Shown here piece by piece: positions 54,961-63,901 of a stretch of DNA of 64,000 nt. The translations under genes and the position numbers were made by a program. Source of the DNA: Gilliamella sp. WF3-4 (GTDB taxonomy: Bacteria > Pseudomonadota > Gammaproteobacteria > Enterobacterales > Orbaceae); the NCBI RefSeq assembly GCF_001690275.1, contig NZ_LZGW01000001.1, positions 62,001 to 126,000 of the forward strand. Reading direction: 5' to 3'. The notes under the pieces were generated by a model. That model had not been told where the DNA came from. It ran no database searches and worked only from the letters and a program-made list of their open reading frames with translations. The stretch's first letter is position 1; every line of letters starts with the position of its first letter.

Positions 54961-55162
54961 GGCGCGCCCTCTGTTCTTCTTCTTCTTGACAATCGACACA
55001 TAAACTCACTCCGGGTATTGCGTCGCGTCGCGCCTGCGGAATTGGATCGCTGCATTGGCAACAATAAAGAGCAGATTTACCACGATATACAGTTGCATTA
55101 CTTAATGCCGCCGTTAATGCATTATCAATCTGCGATTGCGCTTTATCTGCTATATCAGCCAT
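54950..55162 (-). CDS. TraR/DksA-type zinc finger protein
   Basis: 70 aa. CCQCSDPIPQARRDAIPGVSLCVDC: the CX2C...CX2C finger of short phage/plasmid TraR proteins, which bind the RNA polymerase secondary channel and retune transcription without ppGpp. P2-like phages carry one at the same place. Confidence 0.9.
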   Translation of the reverse strand: MADIADKAQSQIDNALTAALSNATVYRGKSALYCCQCSDPIPQARRDAIPGVSLCVDCQEEEEQRARHGL

Positions 55163-55367
55163 GATGATCTCCTCGCATTTCTGAACGCATTTTTTCGACT
55201 TCCTGATCGAGTAGCTCGGCTGCTTCAGTTGGCGTCATGTCGTTAGTTCTGATATGAGCTGCTAATCGTTCTAATTTTGATGTAAAAACATCGCATAAAC
55301 CTATTTTTAAGCCATATCTAGCCATGCTTAAGGCTTCTTCAAATTGCGCTACGGTAAAAGTACTCAT
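55155..55367 (-). CDS. Small phage protein, DUF2732-like
   Basis: 70 aa, helical: FEEALSMARYGLKIGLCDVF then LERLAAHIRTNDMTPTEAAELLDQEV. Resembles DUF2732 proteins at this position in P2-like phages. Overlaps its downstream neighbour by 8 nt. Confidence 0.6.
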   Translation of the reverse strand: MSTFTVAQFEEALSMARYGLKIGLCDVFTSKLERLAAHIRTNDMTPTEAAELLDQEVEKMRSEMRGDHHG

Positions 55368-55700
55368 TTATGCCACCTTCCTAATTTCTTTTTTAAAATC
55401 CACATCTTCACAAAGTGAAAATGCATCGATAATTGTTTGTAGCCGTCTTAAGCCTTTTTTCAGGTTGTCTAATTCCTGATCTGACAAATCGTCATAACTC
55501 ATACTGTACGTATGTAAAAACGAGCTATTGCTGTTATAAATTGTTGTGGTGCGAGGTCTAATACCCGCAGCATCTAATAACAATCTTTTTTGTCCGGGTT
55601 TTAGATTGTTAAATGCAGTACGGGCTAGGCTCCGCTTACCGCTTAGGATTTGGTGAAACTCACGCAAGTAGCTTCGTGGGTTAATGTTGGTTGTTTGCAT
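55368..55700 (-). CDS. Phage early protein, unknown
   Basis: 110 aa. AGGAA precedes ATG. Pattern RSLARTAFNNLKPGQKRLLLDAAGIRP suggests a helical DNA-associated protein; C-terminal half helical. Not recognised. Confidence 0.65.
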   Translation of the reverse strand: MQTTNINPRSYLREFHQILSGKRSLARTAFNNLKPGQKRLLLDAAGIRPRTTTIYNSNSSFLHTYSMSYDDLSDQELDNLKKGLRRLQTIIDAFSLCEDVDFKKEIRKVA

Positions 55701-55703
55701 TTC

Positions 55704-55925
55704 CTATTCCCCCATAAACTTAAATTCGCCCGGGGTGATTTGAACGGTTGCAATTTCACGACTGCGGGTGCTGTAATGCTTATTAACTTTATCGAACGCC
55801 GTTATAAGTTGCTCAGCAAGAGAAACCGGATCTAAGTGCAGATTTTCTGCACTTTTTAATATCGCCTCTTGTATAGCTCTGCACTCCCAGTTATTGACTG
55901 GTATAACATCTACTGTCATGCTCAT
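55704..55925 (-). CDS. Small phage protein, unknown
   Basis: 73 aa; start 55925 or 55919. AAAGGAATG region gives an SD. LDPVSLAEQLITAFDKVNKHY is helical; resembles short early proteins of P2-like phages. Function unknown. Confidence 0.6.
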   Translation of the reverse strand: MSMTVDVIPVNNWECRAIQEAILKSAENLHLDPVSLAEQLITAFDKVNKHYSTRSREIATVQITPGEFKFMGE

Positions 55926-55929
55926 TCCT

Positions 55930-56067
55930 TTATTTCTTACAAGTTAATTTAGTGACTTTGCCATTTGGCTTTTCGAGCCAACCGTTTGAATTATGTTTGT
56001 TGACTTGGATGTAAATAGTTGTCGGCACTTCGGCTGACTTTGGACTCAAATAGATAGCGATGCTCAT
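55930..56067 (-). CDS. 45-aa small phage protein
   Basis: ATG 56067 overlaps the Cox-like stop (TAATG), with GAGGGG 8-11 nt upstream. Product MSIAIYLSPKSAEVPTTIYI, QVNKHNSNGWLEKPNGKVTK, LTCKK. Only 4 nt separate its stop from the next gene. Tight coupling makes it very probably real. Confidence 0.65.
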   Translation of the reverse strand: MSIAIYLSPKSAEVPTTIYIQVNKHNSNGWLEKPNGKVTKLTCKK

Positions 56068-56318
56068 TATTCTGTCCCCTCGATATTGATAGTTAAATTT
56101 CCCTTGTAGCTGGCGGCGCCCTCAAGAGTAAGCGCAACCATGTTGATCAATGGTGTTTCACGACTTGCTGACCCTGCGGTACTATGTTTTTTACGGATTG
56201 GTAATTCGCCGTTTCGAATTTTGTTTTTAACTGTTGCCACAGGGATTTTTGCTAAATCAGCAAATTGTTGGGCTGTGACATATGGGGCTGTAATAGCTAT
56301 TGCAATTTGGACTGTCAT
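56067..56318 (-). CDS. Cox/Apl-like HTH protein (excisionase and repressor of lysogeny)
   Basis: 83 aa. HTH in PYVTAQQFADLAKIPVATVKNKIRNGELP (about residues 12-41), MerR-like as in Cox/Apl. First gene of the minus-strand early operon, opposite the repressor; by position it directs excision and shuts down the lysogenic promoter. Confidence 0.8.
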   Translation of the reverse strand: MTVQIAIAITAPYVTAQQFADLAKIPVATVKNKIRNGELPIRKKHSTAGSASRETPLINMVALTLEGAASYKGNLTINIEGTE

Positions 56319-56461
56319 AGTGTTTAATCCTTTAATTAGTGTTTATTAGTGATTATTAGTTATTAATGATGCAAATAAATGATGATTCATCATAAATATA
56401 GTGAAATGTTTTGTCAATATTAAATATGATGATTTGTCATATTTTTTTATTTAATGAGGAA
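56319..56461. promoter_or_regulatory. Lysis-lysogeny switch region
   Basis: Early promoter on the minus strand: TTGACA (plus 56412-56417), 17-nt spacer, TATGAT (plus 56389-56394). Operator-like dyad ATGATGATTCATCAT at 56379-56393 covers the -10; a related ATGATGATTTGTCAT at 56426-56440 lies just upstream of the -35. Centres are 47 bp apart. Repressor binding would block the early promoter. The promoter for cI is less clear. Confidence 0.8.
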
Positions 56462-56833
56462 ATGATCTTGATTGAATTTGATAATTGTAAGTCTGTTGTA
56501 AACAGAATTATGCAGGCATATAAAGTTAAAAAAGCAAAAGAGTTGGCTGAAATATGGGGGATATCTGCAAGTGTTATTGCGAGTAGAATTTTAAGAAACT
56601 CATTGCCTTATGACTTCGTTTTAAAGTGTTTTATGGACACTAACGCTAATTTGATTTGGCTTTGTACTGGCGTGGGTAATCCCGGAGTAGAAGGTGTAAA
56701 AATAGAAAATAACTCTATTAACCTTTCAAGCGAGGATTTAGAAAAATTAGAAAGAATAGCTGCTTTAAAAAAAGACGGAGCTATAACGGATGATGAATAT
56801 ATATTATTAAAAAATAGTATTTTTAACAAATAG
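56462..56833 (+). CDS. CI-type prophage repressor
   Basis: 123 aa from ATG 56462 (GAGGA 6 nt upstream); the frame opens at a TTG, 56411, inside the operators. HTH of the phage CI family: KSVVNRIMQAYKVKKAKELAEIWGISASVIASRILRNSLPYDFVLKC, then the AP typical end of the domain (TNANLIWLCTGVGNPG). No RecA-cleavage (LexA-like) C-terminal domain, so induction probably does not rest on self-cleavage. Confidence 0.88.
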   Translation: MILIEFDNCKSVVNRIMQAYKVKKAKELAEIWGISASVIASRILRNSLPYDFVLKCFMDTNANLIWLCTGVGNPGVEGVKIENNSINLSSEDLEKLERIAALKKDGAITDDEYILLKNSIFNK

Positions 56834-56873
56834 GAAACAATGTAAATAACTGTTTAAAAATTAGGTGATGAGT

Positions 56874-57458
56874 ATGACAATCTTGGAGTTTTTGCTACAA
56901 ACAATTGAAGAAGGTAAGGAACTAAGGATTATTTATCACGGCGGATCAAAACCGGGAGAAGAAAGAGTGATCATCCCTCGATACATGGAAGGGGGAACGC
57001 TTAAAGCTGTAGATACAAAATACAATCGTGTTAAATCATTTAGTTTAAAAAAAATAGAAATTCTTGACCAAAATAATGAAGTAATAAAGTTTGATTTATT
57101 TGAACTTCAACAAGAACAAAAGATAGAAATTATTCCATATTTAACTATTGAGCAAATTTATACTACTTATAAAGACACATTAGAAGGTTTGGGATGGCAA
57201 GTTTTCTTCGGTGATAGTGTTGACGATTATTTTAACAAAATCACTTATCTTTCACTCCACGATTCTTTTAAAAACGGGAAACCAAAAGCAAAGCCAACGG
57301 TCTTAATTTATCAATCATCATCAAAACACAGGCCTTATGGTGTTGGTAGCGAAAGAATGGATACAAGAACCTACTCAAGTTTAGAAAATGCATTAAAGCT
57401 ATTCTTAGAAGAAGCCAAAAACTGCGAAATTAAAAATCCATTAAAATTAGGAAGATAG
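56874..57458 (+). CDS. Lysogeny-cargo protein, WYL-like N-terminus
   Basis: 194 aa from ATG 56874 (AGGTG 6 nt upstream). The first 65 residues (ELRIIYHGGSKPGEERVIIPRYMEGGTLKAVDTKYNRVKSFSLKKIEIL) resemble a WYL domain; the rest is unrecognised, with HDSFKNGKPKAKPTVLIYQSSSKHRPYG. Between cI and int on the lysogen strand, a usual slot for morons and anti-phage genes. Function open. Confidence 0.55.
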   Translation: MTILEFLLQTIEEGKELRIIYHGGSKPGEERVIIPRYMEGGTLKAVDTKYNRVKSFSLKKIEILDQNNEVIKFDLFELQQEQKIEIIPYLTIEQIYTTYKDTLEGLGWQVFFGDSVDDYFNKITYLSLHDSFKNGKPKAKPTVLIYQSSSKHRPYGVGSERMDTRTYSSLENALKLFLEEAKNCEIKNPLKLGR

Positions 57459-57462
57459 GAAA

Positions 57463-57885
57463 ATGAAAAAAATAATTGCAATTTTGTTAATGATGTTATC
57501 AGTATCCACTTTTGCTGCAACTAAAGAGCAGTGCAAAATAGCTAACGAAATGCTAGAACTTGACGGCGAGCTGATGCTAAAAATAAAGGACACGCTACTT
57601 GCTCCTGATTTCGACAAAAGCACGACAGACGAATGGACGGATGAATTTTTAAGGGATTATATTACAGTTATTATGATGCACTCCCTACAAAAAGATAACA
57701 GCGAACCAGTGTTATTGGCTCAAACAATGACAGTTAAGATTTTTGCGTTTAGTCAGTTATCCCTTAATTACGTTGCAGATAAAAGCGACCAAAATAAAAA
57801 ATTAGTCAAGGAAATGGTTGCTAATATGGGCGAAATTAGCAAACGTTTAAACTCGCTATGCCCCGGCTACAAACCTAAGGGATAA
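57463..57885 (+). CDS. Secreted/periplasmic small protein, prophage cargo
   Basis: 140 aa, signal peptide KKIIAILLMMLSVSTFAA with probable cleavage after AAT or FAA near residue 19, then a mostly helical mature part with two Cys (CKIAN at about residue 23, LCPGY near 134) that could form a disulphide. 4 nt after the previous gene and 6 nt before int. Expressed from the lysogen, so possibly alters the host envelope; inference. Confidence 0.65.
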   Translation: MKKIIAILLMMLSVSTFAATKEQCKIANEMLELDGELMLKIKDTLLAPDFDKSTTDEWTDEFLRDYITVIMMHSLQKDNSEPVLLAQTMTVKIFAFSQLSLNYVADKSDQNKKLVKEMVANMGEISKRLNSLCPGYKPKG

Positions 57886-57891
57886 ATTTGC

Positions 57892-58899
57892 ATGAGCGTA
57901 CGTAAAAATAGTAATGGCAAATGGTTGTTTGAAAAATATTTAGAAGGTGGCAGACGCATTCGCAAGACATTTACAACTAAGGGCGAAGCGTTGGCATATG
58001 AAAGTTACATCGAAGAACAAGCAGCAATTAAGCCGTGGGTGGCTGAAAAACAAGATCGGCGGCGGTTATCAGATTTAGTTAATACGTGGTATTTATCACA
58101 TGGTAAAACTCTGGAAGACGGCGAACGAGAAAAGCGAATACTTGATTTTATCTGTGAAAGTTTGGGCGATCCTTTGGCTGATAATTTTACAGCCAAGGAT
58201 TTTACTAACTATCGCCAAAAGCGATTGAATGGTGAAATTTATAGGGTCAAGTCTAAAAAAGTTGTTTCAAAACGCACTCTAAACTTGGAACTAGTTTATT
58301 TTCGTTCTGTATTCAATGAATTAAAACGGCTTGGAGAATGGGACAAACCCAACCCGTTAGATAACATTAAACAATTTAAAACATCCGAGCAAGAAATGGC
58401 GTACTTTACGGCAGATCAAATTGATGCCGTGCTTGCTGAATCAGCATTAAGTACAGATAAAGAGCTGCTAATAAAAGTAAAGATCGGGCTATCAACAGGT
58501 GCCCGCTGGTCTGAAATATGTGATCTAAAAGGCTCACAAATAAAAGACGGTCGGATTACGTTCATCAAAACAAAGGGACGCCGTAATCGAACGGTACCAA
58601 TAACACAAGAATTACTAAATGAATTGCCGAAAACAAAGGGAAGGCTATTTAAATGTAACATTAGTGATAAATATTTCCGTAAAATGATTGAAAAGTGCGG
58701 CATTGATTTACCTGACGGTCAATTAACCCATGTATTACGCCACACTTTCGCCAGTCATTTTATGATGAATGGTGGCAACATATTGGTACTACAAAAAATC
58801 CTAGGTCACACTGATATAAAAGTCACAATGAGATATGCGCATTTTGCACCCGATCATTTAGAGGAAGCGGTGATATTAAACCCTCTAATCAAACGTTAA
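57892..58899 (+). CDS. Prophage integrase (tyrosine recombinase)
   Basis: 335 aa. Catalytic residues: Arg in STGARWSEICDLKG (about residue 205), HVLRHTFASHFM with His and Arg near 285, GHTD His near 306, nucleophile Tyr in MRYAHFAP near 318. N-terminal arm-binding domain SVRKNSNGKWLFEKYLEGGRR. Ends 114 nt before attR. Catalyses insertion into tRNA-Cys. Confidence 0.96.
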   Translation: MSVRKNSNGKWLFEKYLEGGRRIRKTFTTKGEALAYESYIEEQAAIKPWVAEKQDRRRLSDLVNTWYLSHGKTLEDGEREKRILDFICESLGDPLADNFTAKDFTNYRQKRLNGEIYRVKSKKVVSKRTLNLELVYFRSVFNELKRLGEWDKPNPLDNIKQFKTSEQEMAYFTADQIDAVLAESALSTDKELLIKVKIGLSTGARWSEICDLKGSQIKDGRITFIKTKGRRNRTVPITQELLNELPKTKGRLFKCNISDKYFRKMIEKCGIDLPDGQLTHVLRHTFASHFMMNGGNILVLQKILGHTDIKVTMRYAHFAPDHLEEAVILNPLIKR

Positions 58900-58903
58900 A
58901 AAA

Positions 58904-58921
58904 TGGCGGTAAAATGGCGGT
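58904..58921 (+). promoter_or_regulatory. Putative integrase arm-type site (attR side)
   Basis: TGGCGGTAAAATGGCGGT, identical to 27145-27162, 92 nt inside the phage from the core and 4 nt after the int stop. Confidence 0.75.
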
Positions 58922-59013
58922 CGAGTTAGATTTTATTAGTATTTATTGTTGTTTATTGTGTCCTTAACCATTTGATTTATTTGTAAGTTATTGTTTTTTA
59001 AAAACTATATCAA

Positions 59014-59061
59014 GGATTGCAAATCCGTCTACCTCGGTTCGACTCCGGGACGCGCCTCCAT
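59014..59061 (+). repeat. attR core (48 bp), truncated tRNA-Cys 3' half
   Basis: Copy of 27050-27097. It is the original 3' end of the chromosomal tRNA-Cys, left without its 5' half. Confidence 0.95.
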
Positions 59062-59139
59062 TTAAATTAATCATTTTTCTGTTTTATTGAGCTTCATTTA
59101 TTTTTCAATTTGGCAATCATAATATTATCAATATTAACT

Positions 59140-59334
59140 ATGAGCTACTTTAATTATCACGCGAAAGCGAAGAAGCTAATCAAGAATGGCGATCTTGTTA
59201 GGTATGAATTTGTTGATGATTGGAATGGTATTAAACCTGCGTTAGTTTTATATTTTAAAAATGCTAATCCTATGCCGATTAGAGAATATCGGTGGGATGA
59301 ATATTTGCCATTGTTGAATTCCTCATTTGAATAA
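59140..59334 (+). CDS. Small conserved-looking host protein, unknown
   Basis: 64 aa from ATG 59140; the frame is open to 59110. SYFNYHAKAKKLIKNGDLVRYEFVDDWNGIKPALVLYFKNANPMPIREYRWDEYLPLL has balanced, protein-like composition with a motif PMPIREYRWDEYLP. Not recognised by name. Convergent with uvrA. Confidence 0.6.
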   Translation: MSYFNYHAKAKKLIKNGDLVRYEFVDDWNGIKPALVLYFKNANPMPIREYRWDEYLPLLNSSFE

Positions 59335-59342
59335 TGCAAAAA

Positions 59343-59364
59343 ATGGGCGTTATATTTCGCCCAT
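59343..59364 (-). terminator. Terminator after uvrA
   Basis: ATGGGCG/CGCCCAT stem; on the minus strand it is followed by TTTTTT, as expected for the end of uvrA. Confidence 0.8.
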
Positions 59365-59398
59365 CTTATATGTTTTGAGTAGAAGTGATAGCACTTGG

Positions 59399-62245
59399 CT
59401 ATTTGGCTTTTTGTTTTTCTAACAATGGTTTTAAGTATTTTCCCGTATAGGACTGTTTAGATTTTGCCACTTCTTCTGGTGTGCCTTCGGCGATAATTTC
59501 ACCGCCACCATTACCTCCTTCAGGACCCAAATCAACAATCCAATCAGCGGTTTTAACCACATCCAAGTTATGCTCGATAACAACAATGGTATTTCCTTTA
59601 TCTCGCAATGAATGTAATTGTGCTAGCAATTGCTTCACATCAGCAAAATGTAAACCGGTTGTTGGTTCGTCTAGTATATATAAAGTTCGACCTGTATCTC
59701 GTTTAGATAATTCTTTTGCAAGCTTTACACGTTGTGCTTCACCACCCGATAATGTGGTTGCTGACTGCCCAATAGTTATATAAGACAATCCAACATCAAT
59801 CAATGTTTGTAGCTTGCGTGATACCATCGGAACTGCATCAAAAAATTCACGTCCTTCTTCAACGGTCATATTTAAAATTTCGTTAATCGACTTACCTTTA
59901 TATTTGATTTCTAAGGTTTCACGATTATAACGGGCACCATGACACTGATCACAAGGCACATAAATATCGGGTAAAAAGTGCATTTCCACTTTAATTAATC
60001 CATCACCTTGACAAGCCTCACAACGTCCACCTTTAACATTAAAGCTAAATCGACCTGGAGTATATCCCCTAGCACGCGATTCTGGTACACCAGCATAAAG
60101 TTCACGGATCGATGTAAAAAATCCAGTATATGTTGCAGGATTAGAACGAGGTGTACGACCAATTGGGCTTTGATCAATAGCAATGACCTTATCAAAATAA
60201 TCAAGCCCTTTAATCGCTTTATACGGTGCTATATCGCTTTTTTCTGCACCATTAAGTTCATTTTGAGCTAATGGATATAAGGTGTCATTAATTAAAGTTG
60301 ATTTTCCCGATCCTGATACCCCAGTAATACAGGTAAATAATCCAACAGGAATATTTAATGTAACATCTTTGAGATTATTTCCCGTTGCACCAATAAGCGA
60401 TAACATTTTTTTCTTATCAACTTTAGTGCGATCAGCTGGAATTTCAATTTGTTCTTTTCCAGATAAATATTGTCCTGTTAAAGAGGTTTTACATGCCATA
60501 ATTTGTTTTGGCGTACCTTGTGCTACAACTTCACCGCCATGTACACCAGCACCAGGTCCAATATCAATGACATAATCAGCAGCCATAATAGCTTCTTCAT
60601 CATGCTCAACCACAATAACCGTATTACCTAAATCACGTAAATGCGTTAATGTGTCAATCAAGCGGGTATTATCGCGTTGATGCAAACCGATAGAAGGCTC
60701 ATCAAGTACATACATCACCCCAACAAGCCCAGCGCCAATTTGACTAGCCAATCGAATACGTTGGGCTTCACCACCTGATAAAGTTTCTGCTGAACGTGAA
60801 AGCGTTAAATAGTTGAGACCAACATTAATCAGGAATTGTAAACGATCGTTGATCTCTTTTAATATTTTCTCGGCTATTTGTGCTCGTTGCCCAGTCAATG
60901 ACAATTTATCAAAAAAGTCTTTAGCTTGTTGCGTGCTTAAATCGCTAATCGTCGGCAAATTAGTATCATTTATAAAAACATTTCTTGCTGCTGTACATAA
61001 TCTTGAACCATCACAGCAAGGGCAAGGTCGATGACTAATATATTTTGCTAGCTCTTCGCGGATAGTTTGCGATTCTGTTTCTTTATAGCGACGCGCCAAA
61101 TTATTAAGAATACCTTCAAACGGGTGTTTACGCTTAACCACATCACCACGGTCATTTGTATACACAAATTGGATTTCAGTGCTACCTGAGCCATTCAATA
61201 AGATATCTTTTATTTTTTGTGGTAGCTTTTCATATGGTTTATCAATATCAAATTTATAATGCTCAGCTAATGATTTTAGCATCTGAAAATAATAAAAGTT
61301 GCGGCGATCCCAACCTTTAATTGCACCAGCCGCTAAGGAAACTTCTGGCATCTGCACAATCCGTTTTGAATCAAAATATTGTTGTATACCCAATCCATCA
61401 CACTCAGGACATGCACCCGCTGGGTTATTAAATGAAAATAATCTAGGCTCTAGCTCCGAAATACTATAACCGCAAATAGGGCAAGCAAAATTAGCCGAGA
61501 ACAAATGTTCTTGGGCTTGCGGATCATCCAAATTTGCTACTTTAACAATGCCATTAGTGATTGAAAGCACTGTCTCAATTGACTCAGCAAGACGAGGTTT
61601 TAAATCATCACGAATACGAAAACGATCTACCACAACCTCAATGGTATGTTTCTTTTGTAATTCAAGTAAAGGGGGATCTGAAAGATCATAGACATCACCA
61701 TCTACTCTTACTCGAATATATCCACTGGCAGCAAGTTGTTCAAATAATTTAACAAACTCACCTTTGCGCTCTGTGACAACGGGTGCAAGTAACATATAAC
61801 GATTTTCAGCAGGCAACGCCATAATACTATCAACCATCTGTGATACTGTTTGAGCCGCTAATGGTAAGTGATGATTTGGACAACGAGGCTCCCCAATTCT
61901 GGCAAAAAGCAATCGTAAATAATCATAAATTTCAGTGATAGTTCCAACTGTCGAACGGGGATTATGCGAAGTTGATTTTTGTTCTATCGAAATAGCAGGG
62001 GATAAGCCTTCAATATGATCTACATCAGGTTTTTCCATTAGTGACAAAAACTGACGAGCATATGCCGATAAAGATTCAACATAACGTCGTTGACCTTCCG
62101 CATATAGAGTATCAAATGCTAACGAAGATTTGCCCGATCCCGAAAGACCAGTAATTACAACTAGCTTATCTCTTGGAATGGTTACATTAATGTTTTTTAA
62201 ATTATGCGTTCGCGCACCACGAATATCGATATCTTTGATTGACAT
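59399..62245 (-). CDS. uvrA: Excinuclease ABC subunit A
   Basis: Damage-recognition ATPase of nucleotide excision repair. 948 aa (E. coli 940). Two ABC modules: Walker [13 protein letters not shown] near residue 32 and [12 protein letters not shown] near 645; signatures LSGGEAQR near 490 and 830; zinc fingers [19 protein letters not shown] and [19 protein letters not shown]. The downstream ssb partner of E. coli is absent here. Confidence 0.98.
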   Translation of the reverse strand: MSIKDIDIRGARTHNLKNINVTIPRDKLVVITGLSGSGKSSLAFDTLYAEGQRRYVESLSAYARQFLSLMEKPDVDHIEGLSPAISIEQKSTSHNPRSTVGTITEIYDYLRLLFARIGEPRCPNHHLPLAAQTVSQMVDSIMALPAENRYMLLAPVVTERKGEFVKLFEQLAASGYIRVRVDGDVYDLSDPPLLELQKKHTIEVVVDRFRIRDDLKPRLAESIETVLSITNGIVKVANLDDPQAQEHLFSANFACPICGYSISELEPRLFSFNNPAGACPECDGLGIQQYFDSKRIVQMPEVSLAAGAIKGWDRRNFYYFQMLKSLAEHYKFDIDKPYEKLPQKIKDILLNGSGSTEIQFVYTNDRGDVVKRKHPFEGILNNLARRYKETESQTIREELAKYISHRPCPCCDGSRLCTAARNVFINDTNLPTISDLSTQQAKDFFDKLSLTGQRAQIAEKILKEINDRLQFLINVGLNYLTLSRSAETLSGGEAQRIRLASQIGAGLVGVMYVLDEPSIGLHQRDNTRLIDTLTHLRDLGNTVIVVEHDEEAIMAADYVIDIGPGAGVHGGEVVAQGTPKQIMACKTSLTGQYLSGKEQIEIPADRTKVDKKKMLSLIGATGNNLKDVTLNIPVGLFTCITGVSGSGKSTLINDTLYPLAQNELNGAEKSDIAPYKAIKGLDYFDKVIAIDQSPIGRTPRSNPATYTGFFTSIRELYAGVPESRARGYTPGRFSFNVKGGRCEACQGDGLIKVEMHFLPDIYVPCDQCHGARYNRETLEIKYKGKSINEILNMTVEEGREFFDAVPMVSRKLQTLIDVGLSYITIGQSATTLSGGEAQRVKLAKELSKRDTGRTLYILDEPTTGLHFADVKQLLAQLHSLRDKGNTIVVIEHNLDVVKTADWIVDLGPEGGNGGGEIIAEGTPEEVAKSKQSYTGKYLKPLLEKQKAK

Positions 62246-62438
62246 AGATCTCTTCTTATATGTGTTTTTAAACTAAATGAATAGAAAACCAACTGTATAT
62301 TATACCAGTGGCATTTAATTAAATATACTACTATATAGAGAAATGCATTAATTAAGTGTTTTTATACTCAAACACTAATTTTTCTGAAAATTTTAACAAA
62401 ATACTTGTTGCACTTATTTGTTATAACATGAATAAAAA

Positions 62439-62461
62439 CGGTCATTAATGACCGCTTTTTT
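62439..62461. terminator. Bidirectional terminator between kdgK and uvrA
   Basis: CGGTCA-TTAA-TGACCG with T-runs on both strands. Lies just after the kdgK stop and ends that operon. Confidence 0.85.
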
Positions 62462-62467
62462 GCAAAT

Positions 62468-63403
62468 TTAATTGATTAATTTAGGTGTGGCATCAACGGG
62501 AATAATTGCCCCTCGATATTGTATAACTGTACCAGCAACTAAATGACCTTGCAATGCTGATTGTGTTGGATTCTTTCCGTTTAAACGGGCAGCAAGATAA
62601 CCAGCACTAAACGAATCACCAGCTGCTGTGGTATCAATTACATTTTCCTTTGCTATTTTATTAGCTGGAACTTCGAAACGACCTTCAGCAGAATCAATAA
62701 TACAACTATCACTGCCACGTTTGATTACAATTTCAGTAACGCCAAACTGCTTTGTACGTTCAATGACTTGCTCATAAGGCAACTTGCCCCATAACAAATC
62801 TTCATCATCTAACGTTAAGAATGCAATATCTGTATAGGATAAAATATCGGCATAAACACTACGAGCTAATTCAAGGCTACTCCATAAATGTGGACGGAAA
62901 TTATTATCAAAGATGACTTTACCGCCATGAGATTTAACACGTTTTAAAAGTGCTAATAATTTAACAATACTTTCAGCATCTAAAATGGCAATACTAATAC
63001 CACTCAAATAGACATAATCACACTGAGTAATTTGTTGAATGATTTTATCTGCCTCAGATGATTTCAACCAAAATTTAGCGGCAGCATCATTGCGCCAATA
63101 ATAAAATGATCTTTCGCCCTGTTCATCAGTAACAATAGAATAAAGCCCAGGCAGTTTGTCAGGCATTTTTTGTACTAATTCCGTTTGAATATTTTCTTTT
63201 TGCCAACAATTTAACATCTCTTGACTAAAAGGATCAGTGCCAAGCGCTGTGACATAATAAATTGAAAAAACATTATCTTTTAATAAACGTGACAAATAAA
63301 CAGATGTATTAAGTGTATCACCACCAAAGCCTCGTGTAGTCGAATCTTGTCTCATTGAAAGTTCGATCATGCATTCGCCAATAACCGCAATTTTTGTTGC
63401 CAT
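62468..63403 (-). CDS. kdgK: 2-dehydro-3-deoxygluconokinase
   Basis: Phosphorylates KDG in sugar-acid (pectin/uronate) breakdown. 311 aa, PfkB-family: GECMIELSMRQ start, GFGGDTLNTSVYLSRL substrate site, and anion hole/catalytic base motif DTTAAGDSFSAGYLA near residue 250. Next to a YhcH-family gene 18 nt upstream, a pairing seen in uronate and sialate clusters. Confidence 0.92.
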   Translation of the reverse strand: MATKIAVIGECMIELSMRQDSTTRGFGGDTLNTSVYLSRLLKDNVFSIYYVTALGTDPFSQEMLNCWQKENIQTELVQKMPDKLPGLYSIVTDEQGERSFYYWRNDAAAKFWLKSSEADKIIQQITQCDYVYLSGISIAILDAESIVKLLALLKRVKSHGGKVIFDNNFRPHLWSSLELARSVYADILSYTDIAFLTLDDEDLLWGKLPYEQVIERTKQFGVTEIVIKRGSDSCIIDSAEGRFEVPANKIAKENVIDTTAAGDSFSAGYLAARLNGKNPTQSALQGHLVAGTVIQYRGAIIPVDATPKLIN

Positions 63404-63421
63404 AATATTTACCTAAGATCC

Positions 63422-63901
63422 TTATTCTAAATTTAAATAATCAAATGCAATTTTTACCACAACTTTACGAACAGTCACCATTTTGCCATCAATTGCGCAA
63501 AGTGGTTTATGCACTTCATGAGGAAAAAATACAATAAAATCGTTTGGTTGTAAAACTAATATGGTTTCTTCTTTCGGTGTTTCAATGAAAGCAATATCAT
63601 TTTCTGTTAATTTATCATCTAAAATTGTTGTGTGAGGCGGTAACGTGCACACTGCCATTCCTTCTTGTCCTTCTAAAACAATCTGAACGTCAATATATTT
63701 TTCATGATATTCTGGGTTAGCCTCGTTGATGTGACGTGGAGAATTATCCGATACCATAAAAAACATTTTATCGCCATCAATATCATAACGCCCTATAGGA
63801 GTATTCCTATTCACGTTATCTTTAATATATTCAATTGACTGTTTTATTTTTTCTGGAAGATAAGGAACTAACCTTAAATGATTGATATTACCTATAATCA
63901 T
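63422..63901 (-). CDS. YhcH/YjgK/YiaL family protein
   Basis: 159 aa, cupin-like beta barrel. Motifs PEYHEKYIDVQIVLEGQEGM and FIVFFPHEVHKPLCA hold the likely metal ligands (His, Asp, His). Members act on sugar anomers or in sialate and uronate catabolism. Upstream of kdgK in one operon. The last 99 nt of the window hold its promoter region and nothing else seen. Confidence 0.88.
   Translation of the reverse strand: MIIGNINHLRLVPYLPEKIKQSIEYIKDNVNRNTPIGRYDIDGDKMFFMVSDNSPRHINEANPEYHEKYIDVQIVLEGQEGMAVCTLPPHTTILDDKLTENDIAFIETPKEETILVLQPNDFIVFFPHEVHKPLCAIDGKMVTVRKVVVKIAFDYLNLE

Larger units (their letters stand above)
27050..59061. mobile_element. P2/HP1-like temperate prophage in tRNA-Cys
   Basis: Bounded by a 48-bp exact repeat, giving a 31,964-bp excised genome, close to HP1 and K139 (about 32-33 kb). 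Gene content follows the HP1/K139 branch of P2-like phages: DUF2586-type sheath, DUF2597-type tube, DUF2590 baseplate protein, HP1-type holin, GpA initiator, Ogr/Delta activator, CI and Cox switch, tyrosine integrase. Every module needed for a virion is present and no late gene is visibly broken, so it may be inducible; that is inference. Confidence 0.95.

Noticed and set aside
59014-59061. Second tRNA-Cys at the right prophage end
   Set aside because: Only the 3' half is present; the 5' acceptor and D arm are missing. It is the attR copy.
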